Source: Marinobacter lipolyticus SM19
Lineage (GTDB): Bacteria > Pseudomonadota > Gammaproteobacteria > Pseudomonadales > Oleiphilaceae
Direction of reading: 5' to 3'
NCBI RefSeq assembly: GCF_000397065.2
Contig: NZ_KE007317.1
Coordinates: 438,969-502,968 of the forward strand
Length of the DNA: 64,000 nt
A program made the translations under genes and the position numbers. The notes beneath the pieces are model-generated. The model saw only the letters and a program-made list of their open reading frames with translations, made no database searches and was not told where the DNA came from. Position 1 is the stretch's first letter, and every line of letters begins with the position of its first letter. Positions 27,658-38,141 of this stretch are shown here, one piece after another.

Positions 27658-29790
27658 ATGTTGAACAACCTGAGCCTTATAAGCCACGCCGCTGCGGCCC
27701 TATCGTTCGGGCTGCTCGGGGTGCTTGTCGCGTCCCATTATCTGCGGCGGGATATTGATCGCGTCCTGCTTCTGGCTGCCTTTGTGTCAGTCATCTGGGC
27801 TGGCGCACTTGTGGCTCAGCCCCTGTGGGGGCAACCCTCTTTCTTCATTCGCTATTTTCTGGAGTTGTTGCGCGACGCTGCCTGGATCACCCTGTTGTTT
27901 GCCCTGCTACGGAACTCTTTCCGGGCAACAGCCATTGTGGGGCGACTTCGCAGGACGCTGGCCATTGCCACCGTGGCCCTACTTGTCTTCCTCCTCGTGT
28001 TTGGAGCGCTTGAATACACCTTCAGCCTGGATTTACTTAACGGAAAAACAAAAATCGTTGGCCAGATTGCCTTGTCCCTGATGGGGTTATCGCTGGTGGA
28101 GCAGATCTGGCGTAACTCGGTTTCGTTTGGCCGCTCGAGCATGAAGTACATCTGCATCGCAGTGGCCACGATGTTCGGATTCGATTTTTTCATGTACGCC
28201 GACGCCCTGCTGTTCGGCCAGATCTCCGATTCGTTCTGGAATGCCCGTGGACTGATAAACGCAGCCATGGTGCCACTGTTAGCCATTAATACCCTCAATA
28301 CCCGCAAACAACCGGTGGAGTTTCAGTTGTCGCGGTCCGCCGTGTTCCACGCCGGCACCTTCATGTTTGCCGGCGCCTATCTTCTGTTTCTGGCAATCGG
28401 TGGCTACTATGTCCGGGTCCTGGGTGGCGCCTGGGGAGAAGCACTCCAGGTGCTGTTTTTCACCATTGCCCTCGCCTTCCTGGCCACCCTTATGACATCC
28501 CGGAGGGTCCGATCCAGGCTCATGGTGTTTATCAGCCAGAATTTTTTCGACTACAAGTACGACTATCGCGAAGAATGGCTCAAAATGACCCGGGAGCTCG
28601 CCAACCTGAGTGATGAACCGCCCTTGCCAGAGAGAGTCATTCGAATCCTGTCAGGCCTGGTGGAAAGCAATGCCGGAGCCATCTGGCTTCGCGATGAACA
28701 AGGCGCTTACGTGCTCAAAACAGCCGTCAACCTGGGCACACCACGATTTACCACCATTGATCGTGACGGAGAACTCTGCCGTTTCTTCAAGGATCGGGAA
28801 TGGATTGTTGATCTCCATGAATACCGCGAGGATCCTACCTGCTATAACCTGCTGGAAATTCCTGACGCAATCACCCGTATCCCCGACAGCTGGCTGATCA
28901 TTCCCCTTTACCTCGGAAACGATCTTTATGGTATCGCACTGATTGGCAACCCCTATGCTCCCGTAGAGCTGAACTGGGAAAACTTTGACTTGATAAAAGT
29001 CGTTGCCCGCCAGTCTTGCAACTTACTCGCCCAGGCCGATGCCCAAAACCGGCTTTCCAGGGCCATGCAGTTCGAAGCCGTCAGCAAGGCCTCAGCATTC
29101 ATGGTCCACGACCTGAAAACTCTGATAGCTCAACAGGCATTGCTGGTCAAGAATGCACCGCGACATCGCGATAACCCGGCCTTCATTGACGACATGATCA
29201 CCACCACCGATCACGCTGTACGAAAAATGGCCAACCTTGTCGATCATATTCGAAAACCGGCTGAAGACGTGGAGTCGGCCGAAATTCTGGATCTCCGAGA
29301 GATCGTCCGCCAACTGGCCGATCATTACAGCCGTCGTGCCCCCGCCCCTCACATAGCGGGGACCCCTTCACCGGCACCGATCAGAGCTGACCGCGAACAA
29401 CTGCGCAGCGTGCTGGGCCACCTGATCCAGAACGCCCAGGATGCAACACCACCGGAAGGTGAAATCACCCTGACCCTGAAGATCGCCAGAGACAACGTTG
29501 TGTTGTTTATTCAGGACACGGGGACAGGTATGACGGAGGACTTTATCCGGTCCCAACTGTTCAAACCGTTTGAAAGCACAAAGGGACTTACTGGTATGGG
29601 AATCGGTGCCTACCAGGCAAGGGAGTATGTCCACAAGGTAGGAGGAAATATTGATGTCACCAGTGAACCCGGTGTCGGATCCTGCTTCTCCGTTCGCTTC
29701 CCCCTGATCATATACGAACAGCCACAAACAGAAGTGGAACCGGATAGACCAATTATCGAACAGATTAAACCAACTCAGAGCGCCAAATAA
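27658..29790 (+). CDS. prsK: XrtA/PEP-CTERM system histidine kinase PrsK
   Basis: Sensor kinase of the exosortase A system, 710 residues. The first about 300 residues hold eight or nine membrane helices. A GAF-like domain follows (NAGAIWLRDEQGAYVLKTAV and after). The kinase core has the phospho-acceptor His near residue 484 in FMVHDLKTLIAQQ, an N box in LIQNAQDATPPEG, and G boxes in DTGTGMTEDF and GLTGMGIGAY. Directly upstream of prsR, its expected partner. In known XrtA loci PrsK-PrsR control PEP-CTERM gene expression. Confidence 0.93.
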   Translation: MLNNLSLISHAAAALSFGLLGVLVASHYLRRDIDRVLLLAAFVSVIWAGALVAQPLWGQPSFFIRYFLELLRDAAWITLLFALLRNSFRATAIVGRLRRTLAIATVALLVFLLVFGALEYTFSLDLLNGKTKIVGQIALSLMGLSLVEQIWRNSVSFGRSSMKYICIAVATMFGFDFFMYADALLFGQISDSFWNARGLINAAMVPLLAINTLNTRKQPVEFQLSRSAVFHAGTFMFAGAYLLFLAIGGYYVRVLGGAWGEALQVLFFTIALAFLATLMTSRRVRSRLMVFISQNFFDYKYDYREEWLKMTRELANLSDEPPLPERVIRILSGLVESNAGAIWLRDEQGAYVLKTAVNLGTPRFTTIDRDGELCRFFKDREWIVDLHEYREDPTCYNLLEIPDAITRIPDSWLIIPLYLGNDLYGIALIGNPYAPVELNWENFDLIKVVARQSCNLLAQADAQNRLSRAMQFEAVSKASAFMVHDLKTLIAQQALLVKNAPRHRDNPAFIDDMITTTDHAVRKMANLVDHIRKPAEDVESAEILDLREIVRQLADHYSRRAPAPHIAGTPSPAPIRADREQLRSVLGHLIQNAQDATPPEGEITLTLKIARDNVVLFIQDTGTGMTEDFIRSQLFKPFESTKGLTGMGIGAYQAREYVHKVGGNIDVTSEPGVGSCFSVRFPLIIYEQPQTEVEPDRPIIEQIKPTQSAK

Positions 29791-29920
29791 ATGACTAATT
29801 CAAAATCTCAGGCAAACAGAGATTGCAAAGTGTCAATATTAAGTTAAAAATCAATATAAGGATGAATTGATCAAATTTGCACCAACACAGTCACGATACA
29901 GAAAGGGATTTAGAGCTGTT

Positions 29921-31294
29921 GTGAGTAGACGACTGTTAATTGTAGAGGACGACCCGGGCCTTCAAAGCCAAATGCGCTGGTGTTTCAGCGATGACCTTGA
30001 AGTGGCCCAGGCAGCGGACCGGGAGTCCGCACTAACGGCCCTCAGGCGGATGGAACCTGATGTCGTTACCCTTGATCTCGGATTACCGCCGGATCCCGGT
30101 GGCGCATCCGAAGGTTTCAGTCTGCTGGAAGATATTCTCCGACTGTCACCCCAAAGCAAGGTCATTGTCGTGACGGGACGTGAAGATAAGGAGAATGCCG
30201 TCAAGGCCATTGGGATGGGGGCGTGCGATTTCTATCAGAAGCCCCTTGATGCCGACATCCTCACCTTTGTGGTCAATCGTGCCTTCCGGATTGCTGAACT
30301 CGAAAAGGAAAATCGGGAACTTTCCCAACATCGCAATGGGACCAGCATCAAGGGGATTGTTGCCGCCAGTCCCCAAATGCTGGCCATCTGCAGGACGTTG
30401 GAGAAAGTCGCCCCGACAGATGTAACGACGCTGATAATAGGCGAGACCGGTACCGGTAAGGAATTACTGGCCAGAGCACTCCATGACCTCGGTCACAGAA
30501 GGGCCAAACCCTTTGCGGCCATCAACTGTGCCGCCATTCCCGAAAACCTCCTGGAAAGCGAACTGTTCGGATTCGAAAAGGGCTCGTTTACCGGCGCCAC
30601 CCAAAGCAAGAAAGGAAAAATTGAGAATGCGAATGGCGGCACCCTGTTCCTGGATGAGATTGGTGATATGCCGATGTCACTTCAGGCCAAGCTCCTCAGA
30701 TTCCTGCAAGAGCGTGTCGTCGATCGTGTAGGTTCGCTAAAGCCTATTCCCGTTGATGTCCGCGTTGTCTGCGCCACCCATCAGGATGTTCGCCAACTCA
30801 TTGACCAGGGGACTTTTCGAGAAGATCTCTACTATCGGATCAGTGAAATAACGCTGGATGTGCCCGCACTGAGGGAGCGGGACGGCGATGCTCTGGTCAT
30901 TGCCCAGTCCTTGTTGAAGAGCCTGGGCAGGCAGATGGATCGCCCCAACCTCTCCTATACCGAGGACGCGATATGTGCCATCAGTTCATACCACTGGCCG
31001 GGTAATGTTCGCGAGATGATCAACAAGGTAAAGCGAGCTACCATCATGGCGGATGGCAAAAGGGTGACCGCGCTGGATCTTGAGCTGAAACAGGACTCAC
31101 TGGTAGATGACAACCAGCTCAATCTGCGACAAGTCCGGGAAACGGCCGAACGCCAGGCGATCCTCCAGGCACTTCAAAGCTGTAATTTTAATATGGCACA
31201 GGCATCCAGATTACTGGGGGTTACCCGCCCGACACTGTATAACCTCACGGACAAATACCGAATTGGGGCTCCTGAAACGACGTCAGGAGCCTGA
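29921..31294 (+). CDS. prsR: PEP-CTERM-box sigma-54 response regulator PrsR
   Basis: Sigma-54-dependent activator of about 457 residues. The receiver domain has the acidic pocket in [11 protein letters not shown], the phospho-Asp in [11 protein letters not shown] (near residue 51) and Lys in FYQKPLDAD. The AAA+ domain has Walker A GETGTGKE (near 174), the sigma-54 contact loop GSFTGA (near 220, the GAFTGA motif) and Walker [12 protein letters not shown]. The C-terminal helix-turn-helix is [22 protein letters not shown] at 29921 is favoured because relatives begin just before this receiver strand; a TTG at 29867 with AAGG upstream would add 18 residues. Confidence 0.92.
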   Translation: MSRRLLIVEDDPGLQSQMRWCFSDDLEVAQAADRESALTALRRMEPDVVTLDLGLPPDPGGASEGFSLLEDILRLSPQSKVIVVTGREDKENAVKAIGMGACDFYQKPLDADILTFVVNRAFRIAELEKENRELSQHRNGTSIKGIVAASPQMLAICRTLEKVAPTDVTTLIIGETGTGKELLARALHDLGHRRAKPFAAINCAAIPENLLESELFGFEKGSFTGATQSKKGKIENANGGTLFLDEIGDMPMSLQAKLLRFLQERVVDRVGSLKPIPVDVRVVCATHQDVRQLIDQGTFREDLYYRISEITLDVPALRERDGDALVIAQSLLKSLGRQMDRPNLSYTEDAICAISSYHWPGNVREMINKVKRATIMADGKRVTALDLELKQDSLVDDNQLNLRQVRETAERQAILQALQSCNFNMAQASRLLGVTRPTLYNLTDKYRIGAPETTSGA

Positions 31295-31343
31295 CGCAGA
31301 GGCTAGGACGCCAGAACAGGAATCTAAGGAAAAGGAACAGGGC

Positions 31344-34034
31344 ATGAACGTAGTGATTGCAGTACGCGCCATTCTTCTCTCAGTCGCCATAGGGCTCTCG
31401 GGGTGCGGTAACGACAATGAAATGAGCCAGGAAGAGATTCAGTATTTGAGTCACCTGGATCAGTCCCGATTTTTCCAGCGCCAGGGCGAACTGAAAGCGA
31501 GCACACTCGAGGCCCGGAGTGCCATTGAACTTCAGCCAAACAACCCCGATCCCTATTTTGTCATCATCAACAACTTGCTGACAGCGGGCGATGCCATCAA
31601 CGCAGAACGCCAGCTCAATCGTCTCATGGAGGGCATTTCCGAGCAGACACTGGACAGTGGAACGCAAAACCGTGCCCGGTTGATCCGCGCTGAGGCAAAC
31701 CTGATACAGGGCAATTTCAATGAGGCCCTGAGTAACCTGACGGAGGTATCCTCGGAGGATCGAGCGCTGGAGATTGAAGCGGATCTATTGAGGGGCCGGA
31801 TTTTACTTGCCTCAAACCGCCTGGACGAAGCCCTAAAGGCCTACGAACGTGTCCACACGATCAGTAAAAGCGACGCTCAGCCTCTCGTTGGCCTATCCCG
31901 TGTTGCCTACGCTGCGGGCAACCAAGAGGCGGTACAGGATTACATTGAAGCTGCCGAACAGGTTGATGGCGAGAATGCCGAGCTCTGGCTTTGGAAGGCG
32001 CAGCTTGCCCATGAGAACGAACAATGGCAGCTTGCAGAGGAGGCTTACATCCGCGCCCTGGAGGACATCGGGCAATACGACATCATGACGTTCCGCAAGT
32101 ACGAAACCATATCGGCTCTGATCCAGGTGCTGAGGGCCCAGGGTAAAGCCGCGGAAGCATTCGTCTACGAGGAGATCCTCGCAAAATCGGGCCCTGGCAC
32201 CATTAAAAGCAATATTGCCGCTGCTCGCGATGCCTTTGAGCAGGGAGACCTCGATTCGGCCGCCAAGTATCTTGAAGAAGCCCTGAAGCATGCCCCCAAT
32301 CACGAACAAAGTACTCTGATGCTGGGCATGATTCGCTTCCGCCAGGGCAAGGTTGAAGAGGCCGAACGTCTACTGCGGCCCATTGCCGAATTTGGCGAAT
32401 CCGAAGCGGCCAGTAAACTTCTTGCCGCCGCACGCATTCAATTGAGGGACCCGAAAGAGGCTCGCGCCATTCTGGAGCAGCTCTCAGATAAGGAGACTGA
32501 TCCGGAGACACTGGCGCTTCTGGGTATTGCGTCGTTATCCACAGGGGATCTTGAAACCGGGGAACCCCTGATAGAAACCGCCTTGTCTCTCGCACCAGAC
32601 AACCATGAGCTTCGCCTTCGTTACGCAGGCTTTCTTATCCAACGCGGTCAGTTTGATAAAGCCATAAGCGAAGTCGCCCGGATTCCTGAAAACTCGAACC
32701 TTCATGACCAGGCGAAACTCGTCACCATCGAAGCTTATATGGCTTCAGGAGACACAGACAGGGCTATAGCAACGGCTGACACGTGGATCAAAGCCCGACC
32801 AGATAGCCCGGCCGCCCTGATCGCACGCGGCAATGTCTCCGCCCGGACCGGAGAGGCGGATGAGGCCAGAAGCTACTTCCAGAAGGCACAGAGCAAAGCA
32901 CCCGATCAGCCGGCCCCGGAAATGGCCCTGGGCAACCTGGCCGTTAGCCAGCAGAAACTGGAACAGGCTAAAACACATTTCCGCAACGCTGTTAACCTTG
33001 CCCCCGACAACCGCCAGGCCTTACAAAGCCTTGTCGAAATCTCCGAGCCGGCGGAAACCCGTGCTTATATGCGCACGATTCTGAAAGAGCATCCCGAAGC
33101 TACAGGTCCCAAGCTTTTATTGCTTGAGGCCGCACTAACTGAGGGCAACAATCAGGAAGCAGACGAGTTCACTGCAGCGTTATTGGAACGAACCGAAGAG
33201 AATACGCCTGCCCGAGCCGAGCCCCTTGTCGCCAACATCTATCATGCGGTGGCGGACCGACTCAGGCAGATGGATAAGAAAGCCCAGTCTGAAACAGTCC
33301 TTCAACGGGCGCGCGCGTTGTTCCCGGAACATGAAGGGATTATGCTTCAGTCGGCCGCCGCAGCGTTTGCAGACGGTGAGCCCCAAAAGGCACGGGAATT
33401 ACTTCAGGAGGCTAAGAAAAAACACCCTGATTCCAACAGACCGTACACTGTAGAAGCACTGTATTTTGAGCAACAGGGCGATTACCGTCAGGCCGCTGAG
33501 CTATACCGGCTTGCCTTCGATAAACAGCCAAATGCCAATATTGCAAACCGATACTCGAAAAACCTGCAAAGATCCGGCCAGAGAGACGAAGCGCTCTCCT
33601 TTCTGGAATCTGTGAGTGACACCTATCCAGAAAACCCTCATTTGCTTCTCGATATGGCAATCCTGCAACAGTCCAAAGGTGCACTTGAAAGAGCTGAATT
33701 GAATTATAAAAAGTTGCTCGACGCAACGCCTGACAATACCGTCGCGCTGAACAACCTGGCTTGGCTCTACCATCAAACCGGCGATGAAAGAGCTCTCCCC
33801 CTGGCTCAGAAAGCCTATGAACTCAACCCCGATAACGCCTCCATAGCGGACACCTACGGCTGGATAATGCTTCAATCAGGCAACCATCAGGAAAGTATCG
33901 CCATCCTCGAAAAAGCCTATGAACTCCAGCCTGATTCGAAAGAAATCGCGTTACACCTTGCAGAGGCCTACCGTGCCGTTGGCAAGAACCCCGAAGCGGA
34001 AAGAATTCTGGAAAAATTTGGTGGTCAAGGTTAG
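31344..34034 (+). CDS. prsT: PEP-CTERM system TPR lipoprotein PrsT
   Basis: Lipoprotein of about 896 residues: leader ending in the lipobox LSGC near residue 21, then about 20 tetratricopeptide repeats to the end (for example YFVIINNLLTAGDAINAERQ, NLAWLYHQTGDERALPLAQK). Family knowledge: PrsT co-occurs with exosortase A and EPS genes and is thought to support export of the polymer or its protein partners. ATG 31344 is chosen since AAGGAACAG precedes it and it gives the signal peptide; longer frames overlap prsR. It lies 49 bp after prsR and 55 bp before xrtA. Confidence 0.92.
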   Translation: MNVVIAVRAILLSVAIGLSGCGNDNEMSQEEIQYLSHLDQSRFFQRQGELKASTLEARSAIELQPNNPDPYFVIINNLLTAGDAINAERQLNRLMEGISEQTLDSGTQNRARLIRAEANLIQGNFNEALSNLTEVSSEDRALEIEADLLRGRILLASNRLDEALKAYERVHTISKSDAQPLVGLSRVAYAAGNQEAVQDYIEAAEQVDGENAELWLWKAQLAHENEQWQLAEEAYIRALEDIGQYDIMTFRKYETISALIQVLRAQGKAAEAFVYEEILAKSGPGTIKSNIAAARDAFEQGDLDSAAKYLEEALKHAPNHEQSTLMLGMIRFRQGKVEEAERLLRPIAEFGESEAASKLLAAARIQLRDPKEARAILEQLSDKETDPETLALLGIASLSTGDLETGEPLIETALSLAPDNHELRLRYAGFLIQRGQFDKAISEVARIPENSNLHDQAKLVTIEAYMASGDTDRAIATADTWIKARPDSPAALIARGNVSARTGEADEARSYFQKAQSKAPDQPAPEMALGNLAVSQQKLEQAKTHFRNAVNLAPDNRQALQSLVEISEPAETRAYMRTILKEHPEATGPKLLLLEAALTEGNNQEADEFTAALLERTEENTPARAEPLVANIYHAVADRLRQMDKKAQSETVLQRARALFPEHEGIMLQSAAAAFADGEPQKARELLQEAKKKHPDSNRPYTVEALYFEQQGDYRQAAELYRLAFDKQPNANIANRYSKNLQRSGQRDEALSFLESVSDTYPENPHLLLDMAILQQSKGALERAELNYKKLLDATPDNTVALNNLAWLYHQTGDERALPLAQKAYELNPDNASIADTYGWIMLQSGNHQESIAILEKAYELQPDSKEIALHLAEAYRAVGKNPEAERILEKFGGQG

Positions 34035-34089
34035 TTCCTGGAATGCTAAACTGCTTTAGCTACAACAGGAACTGAAATAAAAGGACGTT

Positions 34090-35589
34090 ATGGGCTCCGC
34101 TTCCAGGTTAATCAGCCAATATTTCTGGTTATTGTCTGTTCCCCTGCTTATCTTCGGATTTTGGGCCGAATGGCAAGATTTTGTGCTCCTTTGGCACGAT
34201 TCGATCATATACAGCCACGGTTTTCTGGTGCTGGCTGGTATCCTGTTTTTGTTATATTCCAGAAGACAGGGCCTGGCTAACCTGACCATCAAGGGATCCC
34301 CACTGGCGCTATTTCTTCTGGCTGGCGCCAGCGTTGTGTTGCTGTTTGCTCAAGCGGCTGATGTGAGATTTGTTCGGCTCATACTTGTTCCCGTACTCAT
34401 CGTCTTGTGGGGCTGGTCAATATGGGGGCGAGCTTTTCCCAGGGTCGCCGGCGGCCCCATCATGCTGCTGCTTTATGCCGCCCCCATTTGGGATGATCTT
34501 TCCCCACTACTACAACACATTACCGTTTATGTTAACGACATCCTCCTTCAATTCGTCGATATTCAAGCCACAATAAAGGAATTCTTCATTGTTCTCGACG
34601 TGGGAACTTTCTATGTCGCCGGGGGGTGTAGTGGGGTCCGTTACCTTATGGTTGGACTTTTTCTGGCCACTTTTTACGGACAACTGTATTACCGCTCCCA
34701 CCTTCTGACCCTGCTACTGGTTATTATCGCCGGTATACTTTCCATGTTGGCTAACTGGCTGCGCGTCTTCGGTGTTATTGCCGCAGGCCATTATACAAAT
34801 ATGGAAACCTCCCTCATTGAAAACCATGAAGTTTTTGGTTGGGTCATTTTTATTTTCTTCACACTCATTCCGCTTTTCTTCATTTCCTCGAAGCTCGAGA
34901 ACCATTTTCGCAATGAGGAAGGGAACGCGAAAGCATTTCAGGAACTGCCACAGCCTCGTTACACCTCTGCCACCTGGCCAGTAATTTCCTCGCTTTTGAT
35001 TCTATGGCCACCACTGGTACCGCTGGTAGTCGATGCCAAAACCAAACGCGTATCTGAGTCATGGCACCCCACCCTTGTTGAAGCTAATTCGGATTGGAGA
35101 GGACCTTTACGACATGCAAACATCTGGCAGCCGGAATACCAGAACTTTGATATCGAGCTAAGTGGTCTATACGTGTCTAGTGATTTGAGGCAAGTTCAGT
35201 TGCACATCACAGGCTACCGTAGCCAAACCCAGAACAAAGAATTGGTTCAATTCGGCAATAAACTTTTCAACCAGAAGGAGTGGCAGCTGGTATCGACAAC
35301 CAAGCGACACCTGGTGCACCGCTATGCAGCGGCTCCCAAGAGGGTCAACGAAACCATCATTCGACATCTGAGTGACGACTCTCAAGTCATTCTGTGGTCC
35401 TGGTACGACGTTGGAGGTGTTCTGACGGATTCGAAGATCGAAGCAAAGATTACAGGAGCGTTGAACAAAATTTTAGGTGACAGCCGAGGCGCATTATGGG
35501 TGCTTGCAGGGCGCTGTGACGGAGACAATGACTCAGACTGTGAACAACAAAGAGCTGTCTTTAATCGTTTCCTTGCCAACACTGAGTGA
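34090..35589 (+). CDS. xrtA: Exosortase A with fused EpsI domain
   Basis: Membrane transpeptidase-like enzyme that processes PEP-CTERM proteins. Residues 1-285 form about eight membrane helices. The catalytic triad is visible: Cys180 in GGCSGVRYLMVG, Arg225 in NWLRVFGVIAAG, and His246 in ENHEVFGWVIF. After a basic loop, a hydrophobic stretch near 310 anchors a C-terminal EpsI/DUF3485 domain with DWRGPLRHANIWQPEYQNFD and LQVQLHITGY-like strands. Total 499 residues. EpsI domains accompany exopolysaccharide-linked exosortases. Preceded by GGAC 3-6 nt before the ATG. Confidence 0.93.
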   Translation: MGSASRLISQYFWLLSVPLLIFGFWAEWQDFVLLWHDSIIYSHGFLVLAGILFLLYSRRQGLANLTIKGSPLALFLLAGASVVLLFAQAADVRFVRLILVPVLIVLWGWSIWGRAFPRVAGGPIMLLLYAAPIWDDLSPLLQHITVYVNDILLQFVDIQATIKEFFIVLDVGTFYVAGGCSGVRYLMVGLFLATFYGQLYYRSHLLTLLLVIIAGILSMLANWLRVFGVIAAGHYTNMETSLIENHEVFGWVIFIFFTLIPLFFISSKLENHFRNEEGNAKAFQELPQPRYTSATWPVISSLLILWPPLVPLVVDAKTKRVSESWHPTLVEANSDWRGPLRHANIWQPEYQNFDIELSGLYVSSDLRQVQLHITGYRSQTQNKELVQFGNKLFNQKEWQLVSTTKRHLVHRYAAAPKRVNETIIRHLSDDSQVILWSWYDVGGVLTDSKIEAKITGALNKILGDSRGALWVLAGRCDGDNDSDCEQQRAVFNRFLANTE

Positions 35590-35768
35590 GTCGCCATGCA
35601 GCGGTTCAATGATTCCGATCTACAGGTTCCACTTGATTCCACAATCCATCGCCGTAGTGTTTTCAAGTCTCAATATCGGTTACAGTCCATTGTATCTCAG
35701 TGTAGGGGACGCTCAGGGGGCCCCAAACAACCATCACCAACCGTATTTACGTTCGGTACCGCAGCCCC

Positions 35769-36431
35769 ATGCCCCACAACCATCTGCAATATGAAGCCAT
35801 TGAACACCACCTGCGTCAGTTCACCCGGACGCCTGTATACTTTGCCGCAGGCAGGCTGACAGAATCCGACTCCTGCTACGAGCAAGAACGGCAGGTGATG
35901 CAATATTCCCTCTCAAAGCGGAAAAGGGAATTCTACTCAGGGCGGCATCTGGCCCGCATAGCTTTGCGTCGTGCGGGAATTTCATCGACCTGCGTGCCGC
36001 GTGGCCCCCTAGGAAACCCGATATGGCCAGACTCTATCGTCGGCTCGATAACACATGACCGCACCCATGGTGCTGCGGTTGTCGGGTTCGATAGCGAACT
36101 GAAGGGGCTCGGTCTCGACTTGATAGAAGACCCCGACCAGGTTACCGAAGATCTGATCAACCTGATTATGTTCCCTGATGAACAGACCCTTTTGCGCTCA
36201 CTTTACCCGGACCTATCACCTGTCAGTGTTGCCTTCAGTGTCAAAGAATCGGTAGTAAAAGCCTCTTCGGCTCTTGTTGGGCGTTACATGGACCTTCTTG
36301 ATATACGACTGGACTGCACCAGCCAAGGACTGAATGCCCGCGTCAACGGTCTCCCTTGCGACCTCCCCTGCATGGTGCTGCAAACGCAAGTTGGGCTCGT
36401 TACCAGCAGCTTTTACCCCCGAACGGATTGA
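35769..36431 (+). CDS. 4'-phosphopantetheinyl transferase
   Basis: EntD-like phosphopantetheinyl transferase, 220 residues, expected to activate the carrier domains of the NRPS encoded about 2.4 kb downstream. Metal- and substrate-binding motifs are visible: SITHDRTHGAAVV, GLGLDLIEDPDQV and FSVKESVVKASS (the W/F-x-x-K-E-A type motif). A short CoA-binding basic segment KRKREFYSGRHLAR lies upstream of these. No clear ribosome site precedes the ATG, and the 179-bp gap after xrtA carries no gene I can support. Convergent with the reversed ATP-grasp gene. Confidence 0.88.
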   Translation: MPHNHLQYEAIEHHLRQFTRTPVYFAAGRLTESDSCYEQERQVMQYSLSKRKREFYSGRHLARIALRRAGISSTCVPRGPLGNPIWPDSIVGSITHDRTHGAAVVGFDSELKGLGLDLIEDPDQVTEDLINLIMFPDEQTLLRSLYPDLSPVSVAFSVKESVVKASSALVGRYMDLLDIRLDCTSQGLNARVNGLPCDLPCMVLQTQVGLVTSSFYPRTD

Positions 36432-36498
36432 TCTCCAAGCCTCACAGATCACTCGCCCCGTGACACCCAGGCTGAGGCCAACTTTGTTGGCGACGACC

Positions 36499-37911
36499 TC
36501 ATGTTCGAACTACCCTTCGGGCGAGACGGAGCAGGTTCCTCAAGAACACACGCACACCGCTGCGCGTGACCTCCCTTACGAAGCCGGCAAGCCGGATGAT
36601 CCCCGGGCGCGGATCGTCCAGCGCAAAGTTTGGCGATGCGTGAGGCCGTAACACGGAGCCGACCCAGGCGGCCGGCTGCAGCTCACCCTGCCGCACATAG
36701 TCAACAGCCGCGAAGAAATCGTCGGGGAGATTGACCCAGCGTCGCCCAACCACGTATCCGCTTCGGAGCTGGGGCGTGTGCCCAAGAGCATCTTCGTACG
36801 CGGCGCCAACCAAATCGAGACCGCAGTCGGCTGCGAAACCATCCCACAGCCCATACCGAGCGTTGATCTCCAAAAGCTTCCAGTCACTATCACGGTCGTC
36901 CCACTTGAATTCCAAACCGAGGTTGCCGCGATATCCGAGCTTCTCGATGATGCCCCGAGCGTGCGAGAGGAGATTAGGATCATCGACACTTTCAACGTAG
37001 CACCCGCGGCCAAAGTGGAGTGGAGCCGTTCGTAGCTTTCGTCCGACAAAGCCACCGCACCAAGTGCCGTCCTGAGCGACGTAAGCCACGACATAGTGCA
37101 AGTTGGCGTCGGGACCAGGCACAACCTCTTGGAGAATCATATGCTCATCGATTTCACTGAGGCGTTCGAACTCGCTGCACAGGTGGGCGGCATCCCTTAC
37201 CAAGATGGCCTTTTGCCAGCCGACCGCCGGGCCGATCTTAGGATCCTGCCAGCTACGCGACTCAACCGGCTTCAAGATCGCCGGATAGCGTATTGATTCG
37301 GCGGCCTCACGGAGCGCATCGTTGCCGTCTGGATACCATGTTGCGGGGGTAGCGACATCGTGCTCACGACACCATGACGCAAACTTGGCCTTGTCGACGA
37401 CTGAATTCACCACATCTTCAGGCGGAAGGACAAAACGGAACCGGTGGGCGAGCGTTTGGCGGTTCTTTGATAGGAACAGCACATGATCATCGTGGAGCGG
37501 AACCAGAATCGGGCGTTCATTCAGACTATCCGCCAGTCTTTCAAGCTCAGCCAACAACTGAGACTCGGATGCGAGCCTTGGGGAAGCTGTAATCGTGGCG
37601 TAACGCGTGGAATGAGTCCAGCGGGTACGCCAACTATCGAGTCCCACAACCGGCACGCCACGGCGCCCGAGGTGACGAGCCAGAGTAAGCCCCGGAACAT
37701 CCATTTCTGTAAGAACGACAGGCACTGGCTGCGGGTATTTACGCCGGCTCGCCCTCAAGCCTCCCAGTCGACTCATTCCTGCACGGGCATTCTGGTATGA
37801 GCTGCGGGGCTGGTCATTCACCGGTTCACTTGTAGGGCTTTCCCCGAGGCCCTGGCGCTGAACACGTTCGACTGGGCCGTCCGTGGAGAAATGGGTTTTT
37901 AGCTTTTTCAT
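36499..37911 (-). CDS. ATP-grasp domain carboxylate-amine/thiol ligase
   Basis: A 470-residue ATP-grasp enzyme. The first about 55 residues look disordered and basic. A Rossmann-like N-terminal part follows (PVVLTEMDVPGLTLARHLGR), then the ATP-grasp fold: VDKAKFASWCREHDVATPAT, YPAILKPVESRSWQ, MILQEVVPGPDANLHY, and the metal-binding end GLEFKWDDRDSDWKLLEINA. This group forms amide bonds between a carboxylate and an amine. It is the only minus-strand gene from 24.9 to 48.9 kb apart from its small upstream ORF, and it is GC-rich against its neighbours, suggesting separate acquisition. Another ATP-grasp gene lies at 63.7 kb. Substrate unknown. Confidence 0.85.
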   Translation of the reverse strand: MKKLKTHFSTDGPVERVQRQGLGESPTSEPVNDQPRSSYQNARAGMSRLGGLRASRRKYPQPVPVVLTEMDVPGLTLARHLGRRGVPVVGLDSWRTRWTHSTRYATITASPRLASESQLLAELERLADSLNERPILVPLHDDHVLFLSKNRQTLAHRFRFVLPPEDVVNSVVDKAKFASWCREHDVATPATWYPDGNDALREAAESIRYPAILKPVESRSWQDPKIGPAVGWQKAILVRDAAHLCSEFERLSEIDEHMILQEVVPGPDANLHYVVAYVAQDGTWCGGFVGRKLRTAPLHFGRGCYVESVDDPNLLSHARGIIEKLGYRGNLGLEFKWDDRDSDWKLLEINARYGLWDGFAADCGLDLVGAAYEDALGHTPQLRSGYVVGRRWVNLPDDFFAAVDYVRQGELQPAAWVGSVLRPHASPNFALDDPRPGIIRLAGFVREVTRSGVRVFLRNLLRLARRVVRT

Positions 37912-38141
37912 ATTTTCACCCCTGGCCTATCCTTGAGTTGTGCGCCTTCGGAATACAGCGCGTCCCTGAAAGAGCCCTTTGTGCAGCCTCGGGCGAACAA
38001 CTGTGCTTCCTTGATGCCATCCAAGAAGAGGGGCAGCAGGAAGGAGCGTTGGCGACCAACGAAAGGTGCAAACGCTGAAAGGATGATAAGGGAGGGACAT
38101 ATCCCCAGAGTTCCCTTTCCGGTTAATGTAGACATGCGCAT
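37908..38141 (-). CDS. Small protein translationally coupled to the ATP-grasp gene
   Basis: A 77-codon ORF with a strong ribosome site (GGGAGGAG, 5 nt before the ATG at 38141). Its stop overlaps the ATP-grasp start as ATGA. The peptide has a hydrophobic middle (CPSLIILSAFAPFVG, SFLLPLFLDGI) and a charged C-terminal part with two Cys. I recognise no family. Strong initiation and the 4-bp overlap are the main reasons to accept it. It could be a leader/coupling ORF, an accessory subunit or a substrate peptide for the ligase; nothing seen decides between these. Confidence 0.5.
   Translation of the reverse strand: MRMSTLTGKGTLGICPSLIILSAFAPFVGRQRSFLLPLFLDGIKEAQLFARGCTKGSFRDALYSEGAQLKDRPGVKI

Noticed and set aside
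35596..35859. 87-codon ORF between xrtA and the phosphopantetheinyl transferase
   Set aside because: No ribosome site, atypical composition, and it overlaps the start of a clear gene.
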